The notes under the pieces were generated by a model. That model had not been told where the DNA came from. It saw only the letters and a program-made list of their open reading frames with translations, and did not search any database. From Helicobacteraceae bacterium (lineage in GTDB: Bacteria > Campylobacterota > Campylobacteria > Campylobacterales > Sulfurimonadaceae): a stretch of DNA of 50,015 nt. Of this stretch, positions 17,529 to 28,564 are shown piece by piece (position 1 is the stretch's first letter; the number at the start of each line of letters is the position of its first letter). A program made the position numbers and the translations under genes. The stretch covers positions 1-50,015 of the forward strand of contig WFNF01000021.1 in NCBI GenBank assembly GCA_015488775.1, written 5' to 3'.

Positions 17529-19679
17529 TTGAACAAGTATAAGTTTGAATTTATAAAAGATATAAAAACTGTAGCTGAGGCTACAGAGTACCTCTTTACA
17601 CACATTGAACGTTCCCCCTCTCTTGATAAGGCATTGAAATTTGCTTTTGAAGCACATAAAACACAAAAAAGAAAATCTGGTGAACCTTATATAATACATC
17701 CTATACTTGTTGCAGCTATAGTAGCAATAATTAGTGAAGATACTTCTATGGTTCAAGCAGCACTTTTACATGATGTGGTAGAAGATACTCATTATACTAT
17801 AGAAGATATTATTAAGTATTTTGGTGATGATGTTGCTCATTTAGTTGAAGGTCTTACAAAAATAGATGATATTAGAGATGAGAATCTTGTAGCTTCTAAC
17901 TCAAATGAAAAACTTATAGTTTCAGCTCTTTCTTTTAGAAAAATGTTGCTTGCCTCAATTAAAGATGTTAGGGTGCTTGTTGTAAAACTTTGTGACAGAC
18001 TTCACAATATGTTAACCTTAGATGCACTAAATGATGCAAAACAATTAAGAATCTCAGAAGAAACACTTGTTGTATATGCTCCAATAGCACATAGACTTGG
18101 TATTTCATATATAAAAAATCTGCTTGAAGATCTCTCTTTTAGATATTTATTTAAAGATGATGTGTTTAAAATAAATACATACTTGAAAGAAAACTATGAA
18201 TCTATTGAGCTTAGGCTAAATGCATTTGAGCATAAATTAACACAAATATTTTTAGAAAATGGATTTTGCAGTGATGATTTTGAACTTGTGTCAAGAGTTA
18301 AACATACTTACTCTATATATCTCAAGATGCAAAGAAAAGGTGTGGGTATAGATGAAGTTTTAGACCTACTAGCTGTTCGTGTAATTGTTAAAGATGAACT
18401 CGCTTGTTATAAGGTATTGGGATTAACACATTTAAACTTTCAGCCTCTTGCTTCAAGATTTAAAGATTATATTGCTATAGCAAAAGATAATGGATACCAA
18501 ACTATACATACAAGCGTCTTTTCTGAAACTTCTATATTTGAAGTGCAAATTAGAACTAAAAAGATGCATGAAACAGCAGAGTTAGGTGTTGCAGCTCATT
18601 GGAAATATAAAAATGCTGGTAACTCGAACGTAAATTTAGACTGGTTACAAAATTTACAATACCAGAATGAGAGTGTTGAAGATTTTTATGAGCTTATAAA
18701 AAATGATTTATATAGTGAAGATATAAGTGTATTTTCACCTCAAGGCAAGCCTTATACCTTACCACGCGGCGCTAGAGTTTTGGATTTTGCTTACGCTGTT
18801 CATACAGAAATTGGTAAAAAAGCTGAATATGCCTTAGTAAATAAAGAAAAAGCTTCTCTTCTTAGTGAGATACACAATGGAGACATAGTAAAAATAATTT
18901 TAGCTGAAAATGAGATACTTAGATGTTCATGGATGGATGCTATTAAAACATCTAAAGCAAAAAGTTCTATAAAAAACTCTTGCAATCAGAGAATAAAAAG
19001 TATTGATATCAAATCAACTTCAAATATACTTTCAAATTTACTTAATATATCTTGTGAAGAGCTTAACTCTTGGCTTGATTCTAACATTAGTGAGGAGTTA
19101 AGGCAAAAAGCTGTGTCTGACAATATAGCTTTAATGGAGATTCTTAATAGATATTATAATGAGGTTAGACCTACAAAATTTGCTAAATTTATATCATGGA
19201 GACCAACTTTAAAAAAATTCACTTTTGGTGCTTTAGAATTTATGAATTTTAAAAATGTGAGTAGTGTTGTCTTTGATTATTGCTGTCACCCAAAAACTGG
19301 AGATGAAATTGTGGCTTTTTACAGTTCATCAAAGGCTCATGTTCATCATAAATTATGCTCACATGCTTTGAGTATGATGGATAAGCATGAACCTATGATA
19401 TTTACAAAATGGGTTAGACAAAGTACTTATCATTATCATCTTATAGTTAGCATGACTAATGCACAAGGCTCTTTAGCTGAGTTTTTAACTTATCTTGCAA
19501 AAGAAAAGATAGACATAATTTCTATAGAATTAGGTACGGAAAAAGGGGAACATATACAGCTTTGTGAGATGGAATTTCAAAGTATAGAAGCCGATATTAA
19601 CCGACTTAAGAGTATAATAGACAAAAAAATAAAAATAATACAGTTCATCAGAACAGATGATGCGTATAGATCAATATAG
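17529..19679 (+). CDS. spoT: Bifunctional (p)ppGpp synthetase/hydrolase (RelA/SpoT)
   Basis: 716 residues, TTG start 2 nt after rpoZ. Order of domains: HD hydrolase (about 40-190, with HPILVAAIVAII and LLHDVVEDT), synthetase (about 240-350, with RVIVKDE and YQTIHTSV), TGS (about 395-455, SVFSPQGKPYTLPRGARVLD), and a C-terminal ACT domain (about 640-710). The HD residues are intact, so both synthesis and hydrolysis are expected. It is probably the only long Rel protein of the cell, as usual in this phylum. Confidence 0.96.
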   Translation: MNKYKFEFIKDIKTVAEATEYLFTHIERSPSLDKALKFAFEAHKTQKRKSGEPYIIHPILVAAIVAIISEDTSMVQAALLHDVVEDTHYTIEDIIKYFGDDVAHLVEGLTKIDDIRDENLVASNSNEKLIVSALSFRKMLLASIKDVRVLVVKLCDRLHNMLTLDALNDAKQLRISEETLVVYAPIAHRLGISYIKNLLEDLSFRYLFKDDVFKINTYLKENYESIELRLNAFEHKLTQIFLENGFCSDDFELVSRVKHTYSIYLKMQRKGVGIDEVLDLLAVRVIVKDELACYKVLGLTHLNFQPLASRFKDYIAIAKDNGYQTIHTSVFSETSIFEVQIRTKKMHETAELGVAAHWKYKNAGNSNVNLDWLQNLQYQNESVEDFYELIKNDLYSEDISVFSPQGKPYTLPRGARVLDFAYAVHTEIGKKAEYALVNKEKASLLSEIHNGDIVKIILAENEILRCSWMDAIKTSKAKSSIKNSCNQRIKSIDIKSTSNILSNLLNISCEELNSWLDSNISEELRQKAVSDNIALMEILNRYYNEVRPTKFAKFISWRPTLKKFTFGALEFMNFKNVSSVVFDYCCHPKTGDEIVAFYSSSKAHVHHKLCSHALSMMDKHEPMIFTKWVRQSTYHYHLIVSMTNAQGSLAEFLTYLAKEKIDIISIELGTEKGEHIQLCEMEFQSIEADINRLKSIIDKKIKIIQFIRTDDAYRSI

Positions 19680-19688
19680 AGGGTTATT

Positions 19689-20888
19689 ATGATAGAAGAA
19701 GCTTTAAATGAGATACAAAGAGGCTCATTTGAGATAATAGATGAAGAGAGAATAATAAAACTATTAAAAAAGTTTTATGAATCTGGTGAAACATATACAG
19801 TTAAAGCAGGTTTTGATCCTACTGCACCTGATCTTCACTTAGGACACACAGTTTTACTTCACAAATTGGCAACATTTCAAAAATATGGTGCTAAAATACA
19901 ATTTTTAATTGGTGATTTTACTGCACAAATTGGTGATCCAACTGGAAAAAGTGAAACAAGAAAAAAATTATCTCCAGAGCAAATAGAAAAAAATGCTGTA
20001 TCTTACAAAGAACAAGTATTTAAAATTTTAGATCCTAAAAAAACTGAAGTTGTTTTTAACTCTGAGTGGATTAACCCTCTTGGTGCAACTGGTATGTTAG
20101 AACTTACAACTACTTTTAATGTTGCAAGAATGTTAGAAAGAGATGACTTTGAAAAACGCTATAAAGGTGGAATTTCTATATCAATAAGTGAATTTATATA
20201 TCCACTACTTCAAGGTTATGATAGTGTTTACTTAAAAAGTGATATTGAGATTGGTGGCACTGATCAGAAATTTAATCTTCTTATGGGTAGACACCTTCAA
20301 AGATCTTATGATATTGGTAAAGAACAAGCAGTTTTAATGATGCCAATTTTGGAAGGACTTGATGGGGTTAATAAGATGAGTAAATCTCTTAATAACTATA
20401 TTGGTGTAACTGAAAACCCTAAAGATATGTTTGGAAAAATTTTATCTATATCTGATGAACTTATGTGGAGATATTATGAGCTTTTAAGTTCAAAGTCTTT
20501 AGTAGAAATCAAAGATTTGAGAAAAGCTGTTGAATCAAGAGAATACCATCCTAAAAAAGCTAAAGAAGATTTAGCTATGGAAATTGTTGAGAGATTTCAT
20601 TCTAAAGATATTGCTCTTGATGCTCAAAGTGAGTTTAATAAAGTTTTCAAAAAAAGTGAAATACCAAGTGATATGCCATCATTTGAATGTGAAGCTGGTA
20701 CTTGGATAGCAAAAGCTTTAGTTGATTGTAAATTAGCTCCATCAACCTCTCAAGCAAGACGTGATATAAAAGCAGGAGCAGCTAGAATTGATCAAGTTAA
20801 AGTTAGTGATGAACAGTTAAAGCTTGAAGTTGGTAAATATATTATGCAAATAGGTAAGAGAAAATTTGCTTCTTTAAAGGTAGTGTAA
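19689..20888 (+). CDS. tyrS: Tyrosyl-tRNA synthetase
   Basis: 399 residues, class I synthetase. HIGH motif as HLGH at 50-53, the binding motif [10 protein letters not shown], tyrosine-site IGGTDQKFN, and a C-terminal S4 RNA-binding domain (about 335-395, [17 protein letters not shown]). GGAG-type site about 6 nt before the ATG. Ends with a one-base overlap (TAATG) with the following flavin oxidoreductase. Confidence 0.97.
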   Translation: MIEEALNEIQRGSFEIIDEERIIKLLKKFYESGETYTVKAGFDPTAPDLHLGHTVLLHKLATFQKYGAKIQFLIGDFTAQIGDPTGKSETRKKLSPEQIEKNAVSYKEQVFKILDPKKTEVVFNSEWINPLGATGMLELTTTFNVARMLERDDFEKRYKGGISISISEFIYPLLQGYDSVYLKSDIEIGGTDQKFNLLMGRHLQRSYDIGKEQAVLMMPILEGLDGVNKMSKSLNNYIGVTENPKDMFGKILSISDELMWRYYELLSSKSLVEIKDLRKAVESREYHPKKAKEDLAMEIVERFHSKDIALDAQSEFNKVFKKSEIPSDMPSFECEAGTWIAKALVDCKLAPSTSQARRDIKAGAARIDQVKVSDEQLKLEVGKYIMQIGKRKFASLKVV

Positions 20889-21970
20889 TGAGTATAAAAA
20901 TTGGAAAATATGAGATTGAAAAGCCTATAGTACAAGGTGGTATGGGTGTTGGTATATCTTGGGATCAATTAGCTGGTAATGTTTCTAAAGAGGGTGGTCT
21001 TGGTGTTATTAGTGCTGTTGGTACTGGATATTATCAAGATAAAGAGTTTACAAAAAAACTTGTTAGTGATAGACCTCTTGATGCTGCAAACTTTTACTCA
21101 AAAGAAGCTTTAGCTGAAATTTTTAAAAATGCTAGAAAAGTTTGTGGTGATAAGCCTTTAGCTTGTAATATTCTTTATGCTATGAATGATTATGGTAAGG
21201 TTGTTAAAGATGCTTGTGAAGCTGGTGCAAATATAATCATAACGGGAGCTGGTTTACCTACTAATATGCCTGAATTTACTGAGGGTTATCCTGATGTCGC
21301 TTTAATACCAATAGTTTCTACGGCTAAAGCTCTTAAAATTATATGTAAAAGATGGCAAAAAAGATATGACAGACTTCCAGATGCTGTTATCCTTGAAGGG
21401 CCTAAAAGTGGTGGTCATCAAGGGTTTACGTATGAACAATGTTCTATGGAAGAGTACCAATTAGAAAATTTAGTTAAGCCTGTTGTAGAAGAGGCTAAAA
21501 ACTGGGGTTCTATGCCTATCTTTGCAGCTGGTGGAGTTTGGGATAAAAGTGATATTGATGAGATGATGGCACTTGGTGCAAGTGGCGTTCAAATGGGTAC
21601 TAGATTTTTAGGTACTCATGAATGTGATGCTCATGATAATTTTAAAGAGGTTCTAATCGCTGCAAAAGAGGAAGATATAGCTTTAATGAGCTCACCTGTT
21701 GGCTACCCAGCGCGTGGTGTAAAAACTAACTTGACTAATCTTATTGCTACAAGAACAGGGCCAGATATTAAGTGTATCTCAAACTGTGTTGCTCCATGTA
21801 ATCGTGGTGTGGAAGCTAAAGAGGTTGGTTTTTGTATTGCAGATAGACTTTCTGATGCTTATGAAGGAAATAAAGAGTTTGGTCTTTTCTTTTCTGGTAC
21901 TAATGGTTATAGAATAAAAGAGCTGATATCTGTAAAAGAGTTAATGGAAAAACTAACTAATGGTGAGTAA
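20888..21970 (+). CDS. NAD(P)H-dependent flavin oxidoreductase (nitronate monooxygenase family)
   Basis: 360 residues, FMN-dependent TIM barrel. Family marks are IVQGGMGVGISWDQLAGNVS at the N-terminus, LEGPKSGGHQGF with the active-site His, and GASGVQMGTRFLGTHECDAH for FMN phosphate binding. The group includes nitronate monooxygenase, FabK-type enoyl reductases and uncharacterised oxidoreductases. The Cys-rich patch ISNCVAPCNRG towards the end is typical of the version found in this phylum. Exact substrate uncertain. Confidence 0.85.
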   Translation: MSIKIGKYEIEKPIVQGGMGVGISWDQLAGNVSKEGGLGVISAVGTGYYQDKEFTKKLVSDRPLDAANFYSKEALAEIFKNARKVCGDKPLACNILYAMNDYGKVVKDACEAGANIIITGAGLPTNMPEFTEGYPDVALIPIVSTAKALKIICKRWQKRYDRLPDAVILEGPKSGGHQGFTYEQCSMEEYQLENLVKPVVEEAKNWGSMPIFAAGGVWDKSDIDEMMALGASGVQMGTRFLGTHECDAHDNFKEVLIAAKEEDIALMSSPVGYPARGVKTNLTNLIATRTGPDIKCISNCVAPCNRGVEAKEVGFCIADRLSDAYEGNKEFGLFFSGTNGYRIKELISVKELMEKLTNGE

Positions 21971-21976
21971 GTAAAA

Positions 21977-23365
21977 TTGAAGGCTCTATTTTTATTATTA
22001 GTGTTTTTTTCACTATTGTTTTCTGCTAGTGATAGTGAGATCATAAAAAGGGCCAACAACCTTAGCAACTCCTCTAAATCTTCAGATTTATTCCGTGCTT
22101 ATAATGACTACAAAAATGTATTCCTTAGAGCAATTATTAACGACAATGATAAGCTTAAAACTAAATCTCTTAAAGGTATAGTTAAATCTGGCAAAAAACT
22201 TCACATAGATATATCGAAATATGCTAATGAATTAAGATCTATGAAAAAAACTACAAATAACGTACCAAAAATAATAAATAAAAAAGTGCAAGACATTAAA
22301 GTTGTTCAAGTTAATAAACTAAAACAAATCTTTTGGAGTGGATCTAGATTAGTTTTAAAATTTGAAAAAAAAATATTTTTAGGGCATATAAATTATTTTA
22401 AGCTAGAAGATGCAAAGAAAAAGCGGTTTAGATATATTTTTGATATACATGCATCTATGCAGATGAAAAATCATTCATTACGACATAAAGATATAAAAAG
22501 GATAAAACTAGGACAGTTTAAAAGAAATATTTTAAGACTTGTGTTTGAAAATAGTAAAAAATTAAAAGTTAGATTTAAATTAGAAGATAATAAGCTTATA
22601 ATAAATATGGGAGTAAGTCCAGTCAAAGTTGTAAAAAGTTTTGAAAAATTTGTACCTTCTATCCCTCAAAATACAGTTTATAAACCATCTTCTAAAATTA
22701 TAGTTGTAGATGCTGGACACGGTGGAAAAGATCCTGGTGCTATTGGATATAAAAAGTATAGAGAAAAAATAGTTGTTATGCAAATAGCTAAAAAGTTAAG
22801 ATATATGCTTAAAAAAAGAGGATATAGAGTTCATTTAACTAGATCAAATGATAAATTTATAAAATTAAAACATAGAACATCATTTGCAAATAAAAAAAAT
22901 GCAGATATATTTGTTTCTATACATGCCAATTCTGTCCCTAGAAAAAGTTCAAAAAAAGCTTATGGAATTGAGACATTTTTTTTATCTCCATCAAGATCAT
23001 CTAGAGCATCTAAGGTTGCAGCAAAAGAAAATAGTAAATATATCTCTGATATGAAGTATTATAATAAAAATGAGTATTTATCTTTATTGAATAGGGGTAG
23101 AATAGTTCAGTCTCATAAACTTGCTATTGATATACAAAGAGGTGTTCTGGGATCTTTAAGAACCAGATATTCAAATGTAAAAGATTCTGGAGTTAGAGAA
23201 GGACCATTTTGGGTTTTAGTTGGAGCGCAAATGCCTTCTATTTTAGTTGAAGTTGGATTTATATCTAACCCTGCTGAGGCAAAGAGACTAGTAAATTCAA
23301 ATTATCAAAATCTATTTGCTGATGGTTTAGCAGATGGTATAGATAACTACTTTTTACACAATTAG
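21977..23365 (+). CDS. N-acetylmuramoyl-L-alanine amidase (AmiC-like)
   Basis: 462 residues, TTG start. Signal peptide (1-17), a Lys-rich linker, an AMIN-like domain (about 100-205) and a C-terminal Amidase_3 zinc domain (about 235-460). Zinc and catalytic residues are in IIVVDAGHGGKDPGAIG, YREKIVVMQIAKKL, DIFVSIHANSVP and ILVEVGFISNPAEAKRL. It cleaves the bond between MurNAc and the stem peptide, needed to separate daughter cells. The unusually basic sequence (many Lys) before the catalytic domain may bind the anionic wall. Confidence 0.93.
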   Translation: MKALFLLLVFFSLLFSASDSEIIKRANNLSNSSKSSDLFRAYNDYKNVFLRAIINDNDKLKTKSLKGIVKSGKKLHIDISKYANELRSMKKTTNNVPKIINKKVQDIKVVQVNKLKQIFWSGSRLVLKFEKKIFLGHINYFKLEDAKKKRFRYIFDIHASMQMKNHSLRHKDIKRIKLGQFKRNILRLVFENSKKLKVRFKLEDNKLIINMGVSPVKVVKSFEKFVPSIPQNTVYKPSSKIIVVDAGHGGKDPGAIGYKKYREKIVVMQIAKKLRYMLKKRGYRVHLTRSNDKFIKLKHRTSFANKKNADIFVSIHANSVPRKSSKKAYGIETFFLSPSRSSRASKVAAKENSKYISDMKYYNKNEYLSLLNRGRIVQSHKLAIDIQRGVLGSLRTRYSNVKDSGVREGPFWVLVGAQMPSILVEVGFISNPAEAKRLVNSNYQNLFADGLADGIDNYFLHN

Positions 23366-23407
23366 TAATATAAGTAATCTTTGTTTAAATTTTTAACTGT
23401 TTTTAAA

Positions 23408-23419
23408 ACTCTTAAGAGT
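23408..23419. other. 12-bp perfect palindrome between amidase and regulator genes
   Basis: ACTCTTAAGAGT is fully symmetric and lies in the 88-nt gap between the amidase stop and the receiver/PAS gene. It could be an operator or a weak transcript-end hairpin; nothing else in the gap decides. Confidence 0.35.
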
Positions 23420-23453
23420 ATCATAAAAATATAATAATATAAGGTAAGTAAGT

Positions 23454-24404
23454 ATGGAACATCTTCACGCATTGATGGAACTCGCAAAAGATTTAAACAT
23501 CTTGTATATTGAAGATGATGAATCTCTTCAAAAAGAGACTAAAAAAATATTAGATAGAATCTTTAGAAGTGTTGATTTAGCTTGTGATGGTGTAGATGGT
23601 ATTGAAAAATTTAATAGTAAAACTTACGATTTAATTGTTACTGATATTGAGATGCCGCGTCTTGATGGTTTAAGTATGTGTAAGCAGGTAAAACAGATTG
23701 ATGATAATATACCTATTATTATTGTATCTGCTTACTCAAATACAGATTATCTTCTTGATGCAATCTCTATTGGTATTAATTACTATATCTTAAAACCTAT
23801 AAAGATGCCTAGGTTAGTACAGACACTTTATAATGTGGTTAAATATATTATAGATACTAAGATGGCTAATGAGTATAGAGATGCTCAGGTGCAAGCTGAG
23901 ATACAAAGAGCATCACAAGCACTTTTAAAAAGCGTTTCTGAAGCATCTCCTAATCCTGTTGTTGTGTATGGAGATAATAATATTGAGTTTATGAATGGAA
24001 CTTTTAAAGATCTGTTTGAAAACTCTGAGTTAGAGTCTTTAATCAATAATGAACTCTCTTTAAAAGATTTTTTAAATAATAAAATGTCTTTAGATGGTGT
24101 ACTTAAAACTGCAGATGATTTCATTGAACATTTAGACTCTTTTACAGATTTAAATGGAACAAAAAATAAAATATCTATGAGAACTAAAAAAGGTAGAAAA
24201 ATATATTTAGTTATATGTTCTAAGATAAATATTGATGGTAAAAAAAGTGGTTTTATGTACACTTTTAATGATATAACTATAGTTGAATACCAAAAAGTTC
24301 AAATAAATCAATACAATGAGTATATGTCAGATTTGACTTATATGAAGTATAAGGTTAAAAAAGATGAATCATCAAACTCTATCATAGATAAAACCTCTTT
24401 TTAA
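23454..24404 (+). CDS. Response regulator with PAS-like output domain
   Basis: 316 residues. Receiver domain at about 14-130, with the acidic pocket Glu20-Asp21-Asp22, phosphoacceptor Asp64 in IVTDIEMPRLDG and the conserved Lys in ILKPIKMP. A helical linker (130-160) leads to a PAS-like domain (about 165-280, EASPNPVVVYGDNNIEFMNG) and a short tail. There is no DNA-binding, GGDEF or kinase domain, so it probably works by protein contact. It is convergent with cheV (4-nt overlap), hinting at a link with chemotaxis or taxis-related signalling. Confidence 0.85.
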   Translation: MEHLHALMELAKDLNILYIEDDESLQKETKKILDRIFRSVDLACDGVDGIEKFNSKTYDLIVTDIEMPRLDGLSMCKQVKQIDDNIPIIIVSAYSNTDYLLDAISIGINYYILKPIKMPRLVQTLYNVVKYIIDTKMANEYRDAQVQAEIQRASQALLKSVSEASPNPVVVYGDNNIEFMNGTFKDLFENSELESLINNELSLKDFLNNKMSLDGVLKTADDFIEHLDSFTDLNGTKNKISMRTKKGRKIYLVICSKINIDGKKSGFMYTFNDITIVEYQKVQINQYNEYMSDLTYMKYKVKKDESSNSIIDKTSF

Positions 24405-25348
24405 GAGATTCTATTCATAACTTCAATAATCAGTGGTATTACATCATGACTTTTTGTTTTACTTATAAATCCATCAGCACCTAAAACTTCTGCTTCTCTT
24501 TTATTGTTGTCACCTGTCATAGATGAGTTTACTATAATTGGAATATCTTGAGTTAAATAGTTCTCTTTTAAAATTTTTATAACTGTAAAACCTGACATCT
24601 CAGGCATCTCAATATCTGTAATAATTGCAGGTATTATATTTTTAGCATCTTCTAATGATAGTATATAATCTACTAAGTCTTTACCGTTGTTGAAGAGTTT
24701 ATACTTTACTTTAGATTTTTCAAATATATTTTTTAAGTGTCTTTGTGCAGTTCTTGAATCTTCTGCAATCAAAACTGTACCTGACTTTAGGCGTTTTGGA
24801 ACATCTAAACTTAATAGATTTGATGGTGATTCATCTACATCAACCATGGCTTGTGGTATTACATCTGCAAGAAGTTTTTCATAATCTAAAATTAAACAAA
24901 GACTACCATCTTCAAGTCTTGTATCATTCATAACTAATCCATCATCACCTAAAGAGTAACTATCTGGTGCATGCATATCTTGCCAATTCTTTTTTATAAC
25001 CCTAAAGGCAAACATAATTCTAAGTCCAATTATAATTCCATTGAAGTCACATATAAGATAATCAGATTTAGCTATATCTTCTTTGTTTAATGAAGTGTTT
25101 AGCCATACAGGTAGATTTAATATTGGAATTTGTAAACCTCTTAGAACTATTGTTCCCTCCAAAAGAGGATGAGAAGATGGAATTTGTGTTAAGTGTGATC
25201 GTTTAGACTCTACAACTTCTCTTGTTTTAAATACATTTATAGCATAGTATGGTGATTCATCAGAGTCTTGTACTTTAAAGACTAAAAGTTGGACTTCATT
25301 GTTTTTTGCTAGATTTGTTGCAGCATCAACATGTTCTAAAATTGACAT
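24401..25348 (-). CDS. cheV: Chemotaxis coupling protein CheV
   Basis: 315 residues with a CheW-like domain (about 15-165, VFKVQDSDESPYYAINVFKT and LPVWLN) fused to a receiver domain (about 190-315, VLIAEDSRTAQRHLKNIF, phosphoacceptor in AIITDIEMPEMSG, and FISKTKSHD). CheV links chemoreceptors to CheA and its phosphorylation adjusts signalling. Campylobacterota often have one or more CheV proteins. An AAAGG site is close before the ATG. Confidence 0.95.
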   Translation of the reverse strand: MSILEHVDAATNLAKNNEVQLLVFKVQDSDESPYYAINVFKTREVVESKRSHLTQIPSSHPLLEGTIVLRGLQIPILNLPVWLNTSLNKEDIAKSDYLICDFNGIIIGLRIMFAFRVIKKNWQDMHAPDSYSLGDDGLVMNDTRLEDGSLCLILDYEKLLADVIPQAMVDVDESPSNLLSLDVPKRLKSGTVLIAEDSRTAQRHLKNIFEKSKVKYKLFNNGKDLVDYILSLEDAKNIIPAIITDIEMPEMSGFTVIKILKENYLTQDIPIIVNSSMTGDNNKREAEVLGADGFISKTKSHDVIPLIIEVMNRIS

Positions 25349-25449
25349 AAATGACCTTTAATGATTATTTGTTAAATGTGTTAGCATATTTTATCATAAA
25401 TAATACTAATATTAACGTCATATTAATAAATAAAGTATAAACTCTTTAA

Positions 25450-28400
25450 ATGCAAAAACTTATTAAATACTTTTTAAACAATACTCACTTAAATCATCTA
25501 TTGATGGTGTTTCTAATTATAAGTGGAATTTATGCTTATATAAACATACCTAAAGAGCTTTTCCCAAATATGGAATTAAATAAAATCATAGTTAGTGGTG
25601 GTTACGCTGGTGTGAGTTCTAACGATATGGATAAACTTGCAGTAAGAGACATAGAGGATGCGATAAATACTGTAAGTGGCATTACGGAGGTACAAAGTAT
25701 TATAACTCCAGGTAGATTTAGCATTATATTAACATTAGATGAGTCTAGAGATAAAAATGAGATACTTTTTAAAGTTAAAGACTCTTTAGCAAATGTTAAA
25801 CAAAATTTACCATCTGATATGAACGAAGTTGTAGCTAGTTTACTTGTTATATCTAAAGATTTAATTAAACTCTCAGTAGCATCAAATGACATCTCTTATG
25901 ATAAACTTTTAAATATCTCAAAAGAGATAAAATCTTTAATTATGAAAAAAGATCATATTAGTGAAATAAAAATATATGGTGAATCTGATCAAAAAATTGA
26001 AATATTAATTGATCAACAAGCTATAAAAGCTTATGGCTTAAATCCTGTATCTATAACTAAGGCTATAAAAAATCTATCTTACACTTTTCCTATTGGTGAG
26101 ATAGATGATGAAGATGAATATGTTTTTATATCTACCATAAATGGCAAAAATAGTGTTGATGAATACTTAAATTCTACTATACAAATTGACGATAAATTTA
26201 TTTTATTAAGTGATATTGCTGATGTGAAAATATATTATCCTCAAGATAGTACTTTAGCTAGTGTAAATGCAAAAGATTCTATATCGTTGAAAATATCTAA
26301 GGATTTAAGTGGCGATGGCATCAAGATGTCAAAAGAGTTACGTAAATATGTAAAAACATTACAAAAAAAATATCAAAGTGTAGATTTGAACCTTTATGAT
26401 GACTCATCAATACCAACACAAAAGCGTTTAAAATTAATTACATCCAATCTATTTTTAGGTTTAATTCTTATCTTTTTCACCATGTACTTTCTGATCAATA
26501 AAAATTCTGCAATTGTTGTTAGTATGGGAGTTCCATTTGCTTTTATAATTGGACTTTTATTTATATATATTATGGGTTACTCTATAAATATTATATCTTT
26601 GATTGGTGCATTACTTGTTGTTGGTATTGCAGTTGATGACGCGGTTGTTGTAAGTGAAAATATACAAAGACATATAGATGAGGGTTTAGACCCTAGTGAA
26701 GCTGCTTATATAGGTGTAAAGGAGGTTCTTATACCTGTTACTTTTGCTACTTTAACAACTATAGTTGCATTTTTACCTATGTTTATGATGAGTGGGCAAG
26801 TTGGACTTTTTATAAAACTTATACCTGTAGTTGTGGTTGCAGTTCTTGTAGGTTCTATCATAGAAAGTTTTTTATTTTTACCATTACACTCAAAAACTAT
26901 ATTGAAAAAAGATGTTAAGTCATTGGATTGGTCTGTAGTTACATCAAAATATAATTATATTTTACATAAACTTATATTACATAAAAAGACTACATTGGCA
27001 TTGTTTTTTATCTTAGTTCCATTACTAACTTATGTTAGTGTAAAAAATTTACATTTTAATTTTATGCCATCTTATGACTCTAGTAAATTATATATTACTG
27101 CAAAGATGCAACAAAACTCTAATTTGATTAATACCAATAAAAAAGCTAAAGAGATAGAAAAATATCTTTATGACAATAAAGAAAAATATAATATTAAAAT
27201 AGTTTCTAATTTTACTGGAAGTAGAAAAACATTAGCTGGAGATTGGGAAAATGGCGTAAATATGTTTTATATAACAATAGAACTTTTTGAAAAAGAGCCT
27301 GAAAACTTTGTTAATCTATATATTAACCCTTTTTTAGATTTTAGTTTTGATTTTGAACATAAAGATAAAACAAGAAAACTTTCCTCTTCACAAATTGCAC
27401 TACAACTTAGTGATGATTTAAAAAAGTTTGAAGAAAATGGGGAGTTTTTAGAGTTTGCTGTTATGCAAAGACGACCTGGTTTAGTTAAAACAGATGTAAA
27501 AGTTGATTTAATAAGTAAAGATTCTGCATTGATTCAAAAATCTATACTAAGATTAGAAAAAGAGTTCCACTCTATAAAAGGTGTAACTACGGTTATTGAT
27601 AATGTTAAGTTAGGTCGTAAAGAGTATAAACTTGAAGTTAATGAATATGGTGTATCTTTAGGATTAAATGAGGTAGAGTTAGCAAGTACCCTTAGTGGAT
27701 ACTTCTTAGGATCAAAAAAAGCTATGAGCTTTAATGAAGATGGGGTTATAAACATTGTAAGTGAGTTTAAAAATAAAGATTCATTGCAAACTCTTTATTC
27801 TTTTGAAGTGCCTTTGAAAGATGGCTCTAGTGTAAGGCTTGATGAAGTTGTTAATTTTCATATATCTCAAGATTTTGAGATGTTAGAAAAACTTGATGGT
27901 GAGATAAGAAAAAGTGTAAGTGTAAATATAGATAAAAACCTTATAACTTCTTCTGAGGTTTTAGAAAAGATTAACCCAGTTTTAGATGAGATAAAATCAA
28001 GTGGTGTAAAAGTTAGGCTTAAGGGTGAAAAAGAGAAAAATGATCAATTAAAAGCAGATATGAAAAAAGCAGTTTTTATAGCAATGTTTTTGATTTTAAT
28101 ACTTCTTTTAATGGTTTTTAAAAAAATCAAATATGCTTTAATGATTATCTCTGTTATACCTTTGTCCTTACTTGGTGCATTTGTTGGTCATATAATATTA
28201 GGTGTAAATTTATCTATGACATCTATGATAGGCATGCTAGGTTTAGCAGGTGTTGTTATAAATGATGGGATTATTATGTTAGATTTTTTAAATGGAACTA
28301 AAGATAAAGATAACTTTTTTAAAAGAGCAACACAAAGATTTAGACCAATTATAATCACCTCCTTAACAACTTTTATAGGTTTAGCTACTTTAGTATTTTT

Positions 28401-28527
28401 TGCAACAGGACAAGCTGTTATAATGCAACCTCTAGCTATATCTTTAGGTTTTGGTTTACTTTGGGGAACTATAGTCAATCTTTTTTATCTTCCAGCACTT
28501 TATGCTATGGTAAATAGGATAAATTAG
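25450..28527 (+). CDS. RND efflux permease
   Basis: 1025 residues, usual size for AcrB/MdtB-type inner-membrane pumps. Twelve membrane helices in two groups of six, each group preceded by a large periplasmic loop. Proton-relay residues are in GIAVDDAVVVSENIQRH (helix 4). The second half repeats the plan, ending in GLAGVVINDGIIMLDFLNG and ITSLTTFIGLATL. It would export hydrophobic compounds, detergents or similar, driven by protons. A short adaptor gene follows at 28600 and a TolC gene lies four genes on, so the tripartite pump appears complete. Confidence 0.93.
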   Translation: MQKLIKYFLNNTHLNHLLMVFLIISGIYAYINIPKELFPNMELNKIIVSGGYAGVSSNDMDKLAVRDIEDAINTVSGITEVQSIITPGRFSIILTLDESRDKNEILFKVKDSLANVKQNLPSDMNEVVASLLVISKDLIKLSVASNDISYDKLLNISKEIKSLIMKKDHISEIKIYGESDQKIEILIDQQAIKAYGLNPVSITKAIKNLSYTFPIGEIDDEDEYVFISTINGKNSVDEYLNSTIQIDDKFILLSDIADVKIYYPQDSTLASVNAKDSISLKISKDLSGDGIKMSKELRKYVKTLQKKYQSVDLNLYDDSSIPTQKRLKLITSNLFLGLILIFFTMYFLINKNSAIVVSMGVPFAFIIGLLFIYIMGYSINIISLIGALLVVGIAVDDAVVVSENIQRHIDEGLDPSEAAYIGVKEVLIPVTFATLTTIVAFLPMFMMSGQVGLFIKLIPVVVVAVLVGSIIESFLFLPLHSKTILKKDVKSLDWSVVTSKYNYILHKLILHKKTTLALFFILVPLLTYVSVKNLHFNFMPSYDSSKLYITAKMQQNSNLINTNKKAKEIEKYLYDNKEKYNIKIVSNFTGSRKTLAGDWENGVNMFYITIELFEKEPENFVNLYINPFLDFSFDFEHKDKTRKLSSSQIALQLSDDLKKFEENGEFLEFAVMQRRPGLVKTDVKVDLISKDSALIQKSILRLEKEFHSIKGVTTVIDNVKLGRKEYKLEVNEYGVSLGLNEVELASTLSGYFLGSKKAMSFNEDGVINIVSEFKNKDSLQTLYSFEVPLKDGSSVRLDEVVNFHISQDFEMLEKLDGEIRKSVSVNIDKNLITSSEVLEKINPVLDEIKSSGVKVRLKGEKEKNDQLKADMKKAVFIAMFLILILLLMVFKKIKYALMIISVIPLSLLGAFVGHIILGVNLSMTSMIGMLGLAGVVINDGIIMLDFLNGTKDKDNFFKRATQRFRPIIITSLTTFIGLATLVFFATGQAVIMQPLAISLGFGLLWGTIVNLFYLPALYAMVNRIN

Positions 28528-28564
28528 CTATATTTACAATCTCTTTACATAAAGTAAAAAAAAT